From positions 35,357,087 through 35,421,086 of the forward strand of contig OY759216.1 of NCBI GenBank assembly GCA_963662175.1: a stretch of 64,000 nucleotides of DNA, in the 5' to 3' direction. Below the pieces are notes generated by a model. That model was not told the DNA's origin. It was given only the letters and a program-made list of their open reading frames with translations, and ran no database searches. Origin of the DNA: Aradus depressus. Taxonomy: Eukaryota; Arthropoda; Insecta; Hemiptera; Aradidae. Both the position numbers and the translations under genes were made by a program. This document shows positions 49,827-58,919 of the stretch, one piece after another. Within the stretch, counting starts at the first letter, position 1. Each line of letters opens with the position of its first letter.

Positions 49827-52520
49827 ATGGAGAGTACATATGATGAAGATCTTGATGAGAATGCATTTTTCAAAGTTCTAAAAAGTGAATATCGAACATT
49901 GTTTGAGAAAGCTACAATTGAAGGATGGATAATTTGTGTTCCGCGCGCTGGATCAATGCCCAAGTATGTTCTTAGCTATGATGATTTTTTTAGTCACATT
50001 CTGATCCCAAGTGATGAGTTACCTGAAACACATTTTCGGACATTGAATGATAGGGAGGTTCGTATATGTAACCGAGTAATTTCCATAGAAGTTGGGGACA
50101 TGGCTTTTCCTTTCAGCATACATATATTATTTGAAGAAACTTATTACACTGAAGAGATGCTGAAGTATAAAGTTCTGTGTATAGAGTCACCAATGAATCA
50201 GCCGGCTGATGGTATCATTGCTGAGTCGGGTATAGTTAGTGTGAATACATTGAGAGATTGCGTTGATTTACTGTGGACAGAAAGTTGTAAAATTGTTCTT
50301 GAAAAAATGGATGAACATATCCATGCTTTTTTATTGGCTAATGATAAGCTAGAATTTGAGCCATTGCAAATTCAAAAAGACTTAGTCGGGGCTCTTTACA
50401 CTACATGTCTTCAGTCTACCTTAAAAGATCCTCGACTTCAAGAAAAGACAAGTCTCAATCGTCATTTATTAGATAATGTTAAAGTGAGTGTTGAATCATA
50501 CATGCATCATGGTATATATAAAAAGCTAATTAGAGGCATCACTCGTTGTACTGCTGTAGAAGATGCGAGTTTTAATAAAATCGTTAGAAACTTAGCGGAG
50601 ATTCAACTTCGAGACCTAGATATTAGTTCTGAGTTTCAAGATGTCATACCCAAAGCAAGACGGGAGCTTGTCAAAGTGGAAGGATACAGCACGGTTGTTG
50701 GAAAAGTTGGTTGCCTAAAAAGAACAGTGTCTGCTATATCAAATCTAGATTCTAGCTTTAATAAAAGTAATATTATAGCTGCTGATGAATTACTTCCGTT
50801 ACTTGTTTTTCTTGTTTTAAAATCTGGGTTACCTAACTGGATAGCCCACTTGACGTACATGAAGGAGTTCAACTATTCTTCCAGTAATTATCATTCCAAT
50901 CAGTACAATTTCTTGGTAACATCGCTTGAAGCAGCCATTGAACACATCCGAGGAGGTATTGTCATCGGGCCCTGGGAGCCTGAAAGTCAAATTGATTACG
51001 ACCTTGAAGAGAAACCTGACGAAGAAGAAGAGGAATTGATCAAATTCAAAAAAGAAAGTGGCGTTACAACATTAGCGAAATTATTTGAAATGGCCAAGAC
51101 AGGTGATGTTGAAGGTTTGAATGGTATACTACAGAAGAGGGAAACACAAAAGTTAGGAAGTCTAGATAGACTTAACTTATGTCATCCTCTTTGTTCGTGT
51201 GACAGATGCGAACGTAAAATGGGTTATTATTTGTGCAATATGGTACCTACGGTTAACTCGTGTGATGACCGGGGCTTTACAATACTTCACATAGGCGCTA
51301 TCTATGGACAGGCTCAGGTGGTAGATCTATTGTTGAAGTTGAACGCGGACCCCAACAAGTCGGACTACAGAGGGTCTACACCTCTCCACTATTCTGCCTC
51401 TCGAGGCCACCAGAGCATCGTCCTGCTTCTGCTACAGGCTGGAGCTAGGATGGACCATCCTGACAATGAAGGCAACATACCTCTACATTTTGCTACCAAC
51501 AACGGCCATGAAACATGTGTCAAAGCCCTTCTCTGTTATGCTGAATATATGGACATTCAGTACAACATTAATCATATGAATAACCAAGGCGATACTCCTT
51601 TACATAATGCTGCAAGATGGGGTTACGAAAAAATTGTCAATTTACTCTTAGAATATGGTGCATCACCTACCATTGAAAATAAAAGAAAATTGACACCTAT
51701 TGATAATGCTCACAATATGTATATTTACAATTTATTGTCAGATTTAAGTAAAAGAAGATCTCTCAATTCTTCAAATCCTTCTTTGATATCGGACGACGAA
51801 ATTATAGTAGCAGCGGCTTCTAAGAAACGTTTAGACTTTCAGGAAAGTGACACAGAATCTAATAGCTCTGATAGACGGTCTACAGTTGGGGTTAAACCAA
51901 ATTCAACAGACGGTATAAAAAAAGTAGAGCGAGTTCTTCGTGCTATCAGTTATGGAGATAGTCGTTTGGCCTGTTTCTATCTAGGTCTAGAGGCGTCCAA
52001 ACATTCAGCTCAGGACAAGACCTGCCATCCTCTATGTTCGTGTAAGGCCAAGTCGGTCGAGGGTGAAGAACCGTGGGGCGGTGCAGAGGTGGCTGAGCCG
52101 CTCAACTTGAACGTTTGCGATTCTGAGGGGATGACCCCACTGCATGTGGCCGCCTCATGCGGACGGACTGACCTGGTGACACTCCTACTCCAAGCTGGCG
52201 CAGAACCCACTGTCCAGGCGAGGACTACTCTCATGACTCCCCTTCATCTGGCCTGTCAGCACCAGAGAGTCCCCGTTGTTAATACCCTCCTCGAGGCTAC
52301 CACCTCCCATATCAACTGTCAGGACTCTTTGGGCAGAACACCGCTTCATCATGCCTGTTCAACCAATAACGTTAGGTTAGTCGAACTTCTCCTAAAGTAT
52401 AAACCGAATCTGAATATAAGAAATAATGAAATGAAAACCCCCCTAGACGAAGCCAAAGAATCACTATCTCTTTCCACTATTAACCTATTAACGAAGTCTA
52501 TGTCGAAGGCACTAATTTAA
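49827..52520 (+). CDS. ANKRD27: VARP homologue: VPS9-domain ankyrin-repeat protein, single exon
   Basis: VARP (ANKRD27) is an endosomal protein: a Rab21 exchange factor that also binds Rab32/38, VAMP7 and, through zinc motifs, retromer VPS29 (known for vertebrates). The first ATG of the frame is at 49827, with good context (AACATGG). The codons before it open only with TTG, and the start MESTYDEDLDENAFF fits the family N-terminus. The product is 897 residues. The VPS9 domain spans about 210-375, with IIAADELLPLLVFL (Asp320 as expected catalytic acid) and FLVTSLEAAIEHI. Zinc motif 1 is CHPLCSCDRC (452-461), followed by ankyrin repeats at about 480-640. An acidic Ser-rich linker leads to zinc motif 2, CHPLCSCKAK (733-742), and a second ankyrin set at about 760-890. 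The protein stops right after the second set, so the long vertebrate tail is absent (human is about 1050 residues). There are no introns in the coding region. Confidence 0.92.
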   Translation: MESTYDEDLDENAFFKVLKSEYRTLFEKATIEGWIICVPRAGSMPKYVLSYDDFFSHILIPSDELPETHFRTLNDREVRICNRVISIEVGDMAFPFSIHILFEETYYTEEMLKYKVLCIESPMNQPADGIIAESGIVSVNTLRDCVDLLWTESCKIVLEKMDEHIHAFLLANDKLEFEPLQIQKDLVGALYTTCLQSTLKDPRLQEKTSLNRHLLDNVKVSVESYMHHGIYKKLIRGITRCTAVEDASFNKIVRNLAEIQLRDLDISSEFQDVIPKARRELVKVEGYSTVVGKVGCLKRTVSAISNLDSSFNKSNIIAADELLPLLVFLVLKSGLPNWIAHLTYMKEFNYSSSNYHSNQYNFLVTSLEAAIEHIRGGIVIGPWEPESQIDYDLEEKPDEEEEELIKFKKESGVTTLAKLFEMAKTGDVEGLNGILQKRETQKLGSLDRLNLCHPLCSCDRCERKMGYYLCNMVPTVNSCDDRGFTILHIGAIYGQAQVVDLLLKLNADPNKSDYRGSTPLHYSASRGHQSIVLLLLQAGARMDHPDNEGNIPLHFATNNGHETCVKALLCYAEYMDIQYNINHMNNQGDTPLHNAARWGYEKIVNLLLEYGASPTIENKRKLTPIDNAHNMYIYNLLSDLSKRRSLNSSNPSLISDDEIIVAAASKKRLDFQESDTESNSSDRRSTVGVKPNSTDGIKKVERVLRAISYGDSRLACFYLGLEASKHSAQDKTCHPLCSCKAKSVEGEEPWGGAEVAEPLNLNVCDSEGMTPLHVAASCGRTDLVTLLLQAGAEPTVQARTTLMTPLHLACQHQRVPVVNTLLEATTSHINCQDSLGRTPLHHACSTNNVRLVELLLKYKPNLNIRNNEMKTPLDEAKESLSLSTINLLTKSMSKALI

Positions 52521-53214
52521 CTAACGGCCTCTAATTAGGAATGTAAGGTAGTCCAGAACTCTTTGAGATAGACACATAAAGTATGATAATAACGTTGACA
52601 TTAAATTTTAATTTCAATGGTTCCTTGAATGTTATTCTGCTGAAGAAGTCACTCCAGACTAAAAAGGAAAACATTCGCAAAAGTGATGGCCTAGCTTTGG
52701 AAGATTTACTACAGTCTGCAGTCTTTTCTAATATTAATGCCTTAGTGCGAGACTGCACTATTTATTTTGGTTGTTGAATTTACCTTTCCCAGAGCTTCTG
52801 CAAAAGGGGAATTTTCTTCTGCCTTCTTCCACCTGAAATGGGAGGGGAACTTCTCTTCCGGGGCTATGGATGTTGTGTAAATAATTCCGGTAATGTAGCC
52901 CGCCTCTGTGGCGCCAATATAGAAATGAGCGTTGACGTGCGAGAAGATAATCGCATTTACCTCTCTTATTCAGTAAGAATTATGGTTTCTTTTCTTCGTT
53001 TCTCTTTCAACTGGGAGGAAGGAGGTCTTTCAAGTGATTGTTTCCACTGATCGGCCAAACCTTGTATGTTATAATGTATGTAATTTACATATTTAATTAC
53101 TTGGATGTATTTCAGATAAAAGATTCATATGAAAAAATATAATTACAAATTATAAATAACTTGCAACATAATAACAGCCACCCTTATGGAATTTCGTCCT
53201 TTGAGACTGGTGGA

Positions 53215-53375
53215 GGGTGGGGGTGTGCCTATTTTGGCGCCACAGAGGCGTTGACTCAACACCCATAGCGCTGGGAGTGAAGTTTCATCTATGAAAAACT
53301 CCTCCGGACGAAATTCGAACCCGCGACCTTGCTGGGTCCATGTAATCTAACGCTCTAAGCCACACGGCCCCAAAC
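53215..53375 (-). mobile_element. SINE-2 copy (tRNA-derived)
   Basis: On the minus strand a tRNA-like head, GGGGCCGTGTGGCTTAGAGC with B box GCGGGTTCGAATTTC, is followed by CGTCCGGAGGAGTTTTTCAT and then a body containing CAACGCCTCTGTGGCGCC. The head is related to the copy at 56575-56700 and differs from SINE-1. Confidence 0.7.
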
Positions 53376-54216
53376 TCAACTTATATGACAATATTTTGAG
53401 AGACTTTCTCCGTAGAATTTTCCCTAGGTTCTCAATTTCTTTTAAATTTTATTTAATGAGAAATTTTCTAGTCCTAAATAATTTAATAATTAATTTCCAT
53501 CATTATACATTTTTATTTAGTGCATAATAAATTATAACGAATTTATTTAAGCACTCAATTTATAAAGAAACGTTATGAACAGTAAGAACTGCTTATTGAA
53601 AAACCTACATAGGTAATATCCATTCTACATGTGTCTGTTATTAATATTTCTAATAATACAATATTGTAATATATGCCGTTTCAATGTATACACATGTCTT
53701 GAAATTAGGCATAATACTACAAAGCAACAAGGATCTCTTCTTGACACATTAACACTCAACTGAGTCTGTTTTAAGGTAGCAGCTTTTTATTTTTTATTAG
53801 TTCATCTTGGAATTGGAAAGCATAAAACCGAAAGGGTTCATGCTGTGTAAAATGATAATTTTATGTGTATGTTTCAGTGTAGGTAGTTTTTTTTTTTTTT
53901 TTTTTAAACTAAAATACAGGCTATTCAAACATAGGGCCTTGATCCTTTTGATGTTATTAGGCTTAGCACATATGTAGATCCATTTAGAATTGTTTCTAAA
54001 ATTTTTTTTTTCGCCACTTACACAGTTAGGGATTTTAAATCCTGATTAAACTATTTATTTCTTTAGATATTTCAAATGTATCTACTCTTCAACATAAATA
54101 TTTTATAAATTGACTAAACTACAATTTAGTTATAAATATTTAATATTTTTAGTGAAAAATGTTGTAAATTGTAATAAAGGTTTTCTTATTTTGTTAACAT
54201 TAAAATGTGGTAAAAT

Positions 54217-54455
54217 AAAGAAAAGTTTTTTTTTTTTAAATATTGTCTATTTCACAAAATATAAATATATACATATATAATATGGGAATTTCGGTATTGC
54301 TACCATCTTCAGCCACGACTTAACAAATACATAGTATATACATATGTATATATTACATTCGTGGCTGAAGATGGTAGCATCATCGAAAGTATTCCTATAT
54401 ATTATATATATTTTGTGAAATAGACAATATTTTAAAATAACACGTTTTTCTTTAT
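54217..54455. repeat. Long palindrome, repeat family F (type copy)
   Basis: The left arm 54217-54318 and right arm 54359-54455 are reverse complements over about 100 bases, with scattered mismatches and a 40-base TA-rich spacer. Landmarks are TATTGTCTATTTCACAAAAT facing ATTTTGTGAAATAGACAATA, and GCTACCATCTTCAGCCACGA facing TCGTGGCTGAAGATGGTAGC. Single arms of the same sequence lie at 17.1-17.3, 22.3, 37.9 and 57.0 kb. Confidence 0.88.
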
Positions 54456-54864
54456 ATTTTATTGTTTCACAATATCACTGCAGAAAATGTTAAATATAAT
54501 TAAAATGAGGATTAATTCTTTATGAAGCGAAGTTGTATGGAAAAATATATGTACGGGAGTATCAACTACTAGTTGATGCTGCAAATATTTACGTATATTT
54601 TTGTTTTTAGTGTTTATGAAGATTTAGATCATATATAATTAAAGGAATAATTAAGCCATAATATATATTGTTTTTTCTTTCTTTTTCCATGTATAAAAAA
54701 TAGTTTTTCAATTTGTTAATTTCTCTGTCAATTATTTCTCTACTTACAGAAGATTGTTTTTTTCTTTATATAGACTCCTGCATCCTTATTTATCGAATGT
54801 TTTGTTTTGTTCATACAATTACCTTGTTTTCTATGTTGTTATTTCACCAAATATGTTATCACAC

Positions 54865-54990
54865 AGATATTCTTGTAGTGCTATTATACTAATATAATAT
54901 TCTAATTATCAAATCATAATGTATACAATCATACCAAGATATTCTTGTGGTGCTATTATGTATTAATATAATATTCTACTTATCAAATGT
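54865..54990. repeat. Imperfect direct duplication, about 73-bp period
   Basis: AGATATTCTTGTAGTGCTAT ... TAATATAATATTCTA recurs 73 bases on as AGATATTCTTGTGGTGCTAT ... TAATATAATATTCTA. Confidence 0.8.
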
Positions 54991-55300
54991 ATAATAATTA
55001 AAAATTATTATTATTTATTTCTAAAGTAAAACTATTAATTTTGTTTTATATGGTAACCATTGTTTGAATGTAAGAAACGTTTCTTTGTTTTATATCTTAT
55101 TTCAGTTTTTTTTTTTTTGTTTTTACTAATTTTATTTTTCAAGAGCTGTGATAATTATGTACCTTCTTATAATACACATATTGATTAAAAAATGTCAATA
55201 AAAATATTTTTAAATAATGAAGATATTATTACCTACATATTGTTTCATATACCTAATGGCAGAATACATTTCTGCTATCTGTGTCGATATATTGGAAAGC

Positions 55301-55509
55301 TAATAAAATAAATGAAAACAAAGAACTTGTTTGACTTTTATATAGTCTGATTTCACAAAAATATATACATAAAATGTATCAGTTTCGAGTTATTCCATTG
55401 TCACTTTTGAACTGACGATGGCGAAATCGGAAACAGGTACATTTTATGTATATATTTTTGTGAAATTAGACAATATAAAAGTCAAACAAGTTCTTCGTTT
55501 TTATTTATC
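55301..55509. repeat. Second long palindrome, related family
   Basis: The left arm 55301-55403 (AAGAACTTGTTTGACTTTTA ... GATTTCACAAAAATATATAC) faces the right arm 55413-55509 (GTATATATTTTTGTGAAATT ... TAAAAGTCAAACAAGTTCTT). The central spacer is only about 10 bases. The central block GACGATGGCGAAATCGGAAA differs from family F, but the TTTGTGAAAT-TAGACAATAT core is shared. Confidence 0.87.
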
Positions 55510-55942
55510 ATATACCTAATGCTAAAAGGTTCTTAATAGCTTAGTAGGTTGCTGTTTGGTTCTAATTTTAAGATGAGGTATATCATTCTATACACCTTTC
55601 TGTCCGAGTAGAGTAAAAAAGAGCGTTAGACCACAGTGAACTATGTATATAAGAGTATAACAGTATACTTGGGGTAGGTAGGCCAAAATAACTCTCAGAT
55701 ACACATGTATAAGATGGCTGATTGTATTGTGGCAGGCTACGGTGCCGCGAGGTCTATTTGCCACATGTGTTAATTCCGGTGAAAACGCAACTTCGAATTT
55801 CAGATCGATCACATAACTACCCCTGTATTTTTGGTAGAATATTTATATGAATATATAAGACGGTGAAGAGAAGAACGCCAAATGTCAGAGCTACTTCCCA
55901 ATGAAGAACTGAATGTGTAATCATATGTTAAAAGATAATGTT

Positions 55943-55948
55943 TTTATT
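55943..55948 (-). promoter_or_regulatory. Candidate poly(A) signal of NDUFS5
   Basis: A minus-strand AATAAA about 115 bases past the NDUFS5 stop codon, a normal distance for a short insect 3' UTR. Confidence 0.5.
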
Positions 55949-56060
55949 AATTAAGTTTTAAATAAATATCTATTGAATACACTGTTAAGATTTCTTCTGA
56001 TAAAATTAATTCTAAAAGTAATAAATAGTAAACCTTGGAACAAAATACTGGAGATTTGCC

Positions 56061-56363
56061 TCAAAGGAAACAATCGGACCTTGGAGATTCTGCGTATTGT
56101 TTCCTGTCGATTGTACTTTTCATTTTTTCACGTTCTTCCATCATTGCTTCACAACGTAGTTTTTGTTTCGTTTTGGAAAAACATTCTTTATAATCTTCAA
56201 GTACAGCACTGCACTGATTTACTCCAGCTCTGTGCATTCCATGGGCTTCTAAACAATTCATAAATTTCATTTCTATATCACGACAAGGTCCAAAGCCTTG
56301 TTGATTCAAGATAAATCCAGTAAGATCGCTCAAAGGTGTTTTCAGCAGTGGAGTGAGTGGCAT
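56061..56363 (-). CDS. NDUFS5: NADH dehydrogenase (complex I) subunit NDUFS5, 15 kDa
   Basis: An accessory subunit of mitochondrial complex I on the intermembrane-space side. The product is 100 residues, the normal length for insect NDUFS5. The N-terminus TPLLKTPLSDLTG resembles the fly protein. The twin CX9C motif is intact: C27-X9-C37 (CRDIEMKFMNC) and C51-X9-C61 (CSAVLEDYKEC), as needed for the CHCH fold and Mia40-type import. The C-terminal half is charged and helical (MMEEREKMKSTI). It is a single exon ending ...SPRSDCFL. The frame is fully intact, so there is no sign of a pseudogene, although a retrocopy cannot be excluded from this window. Confidence 0.9.
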   Translation of the reverse strand: MPLTPLLKTPLSDLTGFILNQQGFGPCRDIEMKFMNCLEAHGMHRAGVNQCSAVLEDYKECFSKTKQKLRCEAMMEEREKMKSTIDRKQYAESPRSDCFL

Positions 56364-56574
56364 TGTCTTGGACTAAATGTTTGCAATAATTCATTTATAA
56401 CACAACTCATCATTGGTAAATAAATAGTGCTGACTGAAAACATAAGTGACAGCTGTTTTCCCGTTTTCAGTGTTGCCAAGAGAAATGAAAATAATAATTT
56501 TTTTTTTTGCCTTATGTACGATGCATATTAGCCATGACTCTTATAATGGTGTTTGTTGTTATCTAAGTTATTTA

Positions 56575-56700
56575 CGACATCCATGGCCCCGGGAGGGAGT
56601 TCTATCTACGAAATAAAACTCACTCCCGGACGGGATTCGAACTCGCAAACCAAGGTGAGACCAAAGCCCTACGCTCTAGCCCGCACGGCCACCATGGCTC
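56575..56700 (-). mobile_element. SINE-2 copy (tRNA-like head)
   Basis: The minus strand reads GGAGCCATGGTGGCCGTGCG, then GCGAGTTCGAATCCCGTCC (B box) and GGGAGTGAGTTTTATTTCGT, parallel to the copy at 53.3 kb. The 3' half of the tRNA-like part does not pair with the 5' end, so it is not a functional tRNA. Confidence 0.65.
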
Positions 56701-56944
56701 CCAAAAATAAATCTTCTCATAGTCCTATTCAATCGATGAACTGCCTGAACAATATTGGAAATGGCCCAAATGTTCAAGATGCAAAACCCCTTCCCCTCAT
56801 TTAGAATTTTATAGGTGGTTAACACGACCGAGATAATAAAACAATAGTAAAACAACATTACATTTAGCAATCATATTTTTAGTTTAAGTTTTGGGCTATT
56901 CACAGGTAGCCATCCCATTCAAAACAGCTAATGCTGGACACAAA

Positions 56945-57065
56945 AAATACTGAGTATTTATTAAGTCATGGCTGAAAATGGTAGCATTACTGAAAGGACT
57001 CCCATATTATATATATTTTGTGAAATATACGATATTTTGAATAAAACATAAGTTTTTCTTTATTT
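56945..57065. repeat. Single arm of dispersed repeat family F
   Basis: TTAAGTCATGGCTGAAAATG, GTAGCATTACTGAAAGGACT, TTTTGTGAAATATACGATAT and GTTTTTCTTTATTTTT follow the right arm of the 54.4-kb palindrome. Confidence 0.8.
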
Positions 57066-57296
57066 TTCTTGTACAGTTGACTTTTCAAGGTTAATGTGTA
57101 CAACCAAAGATGTTGTAAATAAAATATCCTACGTTTTTGATCATAGGCATTTTAGCGTGTATACACGAGGAGAGGGCAGCATTTTTTTTCAAGGTAAATC
57201 AAGATATCTCAATAATTTTGCAATACAATCCTGGGACAGAACACCATACAGCATCACCATAGCTCCGCTCGGGTCATAGGTCTTTAGTTTATTATG

Positions 57297-57606
57297 ACTC
57301 ATGCCCAGGTTTTATCAACGAGGTCATATCGCCTACTGCAAGAGCTCTTTCGTCTCTCTGCTGGACATGAGCCCAACTTTCAGCGGAAGTCCTAAATTTT
57401 TGCTTTCCCTGGTTTATTCACCTAAGGTGTTTGGTCTTAAACGAATACCTGACATCGCACAGCGTCGGGAGCATCGCTTAAGACTGCATGCTCAAGGTTT
57501 TTTCACCTCCTAGAAAAAAAAAACCTTAGGGCCTCGATCAGGTTTCGAATCCGCAATCTTGAGCTCAGTAGGCTAACACGCTTATTCTGAGCTACCGGCG
57601 CCCCCT
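57297..57606 (-). mobile_element. SINE-1, full-length copy
   Basis: On the minus strand: a tRNA-like head (CGCCGGTAGCTCAGAATAAG, B box GGATTCGAAACCTG), then CCTTGAGCATGCAGTCTTAAG, a body with GTTGGGCTCATGTCCAGCAG and GACGAAAGAGCTCTTGCAGT, and the tail ACCTGGGCATGAGTC. It is about 310 bp and is the most complete example for defining the family. Confidence 0.85.
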
Positions 57607-58107
57607 TAAATGACAGAACTACATATAACAAGTTCCACTCCTCCCCCCAATATTGGCCGGGTATCATTCCCATTATATCCAGGGGTACTATGCCAAAAAT
57701 AGTATTAGGCACATCTTTTACTTATTTATAAATAGTATTTCAAAATGTTTTAATTATCTTTAATTATAACAATAACATATGCTGTATATTACAAATAAAA
57801 TTAGCTACTGATATCATAGCGTTTTAATTTTTTGAATGGTAAAGAGATCTGATAGGGAGAAAACCTAGACATAGTTTACGTGAGTAAAATATAACTTTTG
57901 GTTAACATTATAACATAATTTAATTATGATGTCCCAGTTACGTTTTCTAATATTTATGAAATTGATAATTTTTTTTTTTAGTTATTGACTAGTTTTTCGT
58001 TAGTCATTTGATTTACCTACCTAGCTATGTATTTGATTTCCTTTTTGATACAAATGATTTTGTTGCATATCTTGAAAGTAATGTAATAATTAATTAGTTC
58101 GTTAATG

Positions 58108-58206
58108 AGTTACCTCCAGACAAAGAACCTAAAGGTCTCTGCCGGGTTTCGAACCCGCGATCTTCAGCTCAGTAGTCTAGCACGCTACCTCTGAGCTACC
58201 GGCGCC
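58108..58206 (-). mobile_element. SINE-1 head-only copy
   Basis: The minus strand reads GGCGCCGGTAGCTCAGAGGT (A box) and CGCGGGTTCGAAACCCGGC (B box), then CAGAGACCTTTAGGTTC. The sequence after the T-arm does not pair with GGCGCCG, so this is a tRNA-derived element, not a tRNA gene. The body is truncated. Confidence 0.8.
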
Positions 58207-58325
58207 TTCTAATATAATAAACATAGATGTCTAAATATAAAATGGAGGAAGGAAGAATTTAGTCTAAAAAAATAATCAAAACAAAGCAATTTTAAGGGAT
58301 CATAACCATACAGTTAGTTATTGTG

Positions 58326-58490
58326 ACACATGCCCGGGCTTTTACTACGAGGTCATATCGCCTACTACCAGAACTCTCTTTCCTCGCTCTTGTGGATATG
58401 AGCCCGATAGTGAGTTTTTACTCTAAACGTTCTGGGGTTAAGATGTTCACTGCGTACAGATCATATATATCCCGTACTAAGATTTTCAAG
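58326..58490 (-). mobile_element. SINE-1 tail fragment
   Basis: CACATGCCCGGGCTTTTACTA, GAGGTCATATCGCCTACTAC and TGTGGATATGAGCCCGATAG are the reverse complement of the SINE-1 3' part. The match fades after about 58420. Confidence 0.75.
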
Positions 58491-58919
58491 GGTAAATCCA
58501 CTTACCTACTTAAGTGGAAATTTGAACTCTAAACAAAGAAATCATTGAGCAGCCATATTATCCCGAACTGCACTAGCGGGAAGTTAGAGGGTGCTGCTGG
58601 TCACTTAAACACTTATGTCGGAAAATAACATTTTGACCAAACTACTCAAAAACTTCTTTAGTAATATTTTAGTTCGTGCAGGGTTAACACTTCTTTTTAG
58701 TTCGAAAGTAACTTCTGTTGACAATCTCTGAATTCCCTTCGAATAACCTGGCGTTTCAAAAGACGCAGCAAAACCCGTGTGAGCAATTTTCTGTTCGGGT
58801 CTGGGGCTCTTTTGAAGTAGAATTTCATAATAGCTAAATCATGAAATAAAAGCAATAATACTCTTGCCTTTGAAATTCTTTCATTGTGACTATATTTTGT
58901 GATTTAGTGAAGAGAAGGA

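Larger units (their letters stand above)
52521..56060. other. VARP 3' region and intergenic repeats
   Basis: It begins with the VARP 3' UTR. It contains a tRNA-derived SINE-2 copy (53215-53375), two long palindromes (54217-54455 and 55301-55509) and a tandem duplication (54865-54990). The segment near 52898-52925 (GCCTCTGTGGCGCCAATAT) reappears inverted at 53232-53258. I see no further gene before NDUFS5. Confidence 0.6.

Noticed and set aside
58140..58206. tRNA gene on the minus strand
   Set aside because: The A and B boxes are good, but the 3' side cannot pair with the 5' acceptor strand, and the same head occurs in the other SINE-1 copies.
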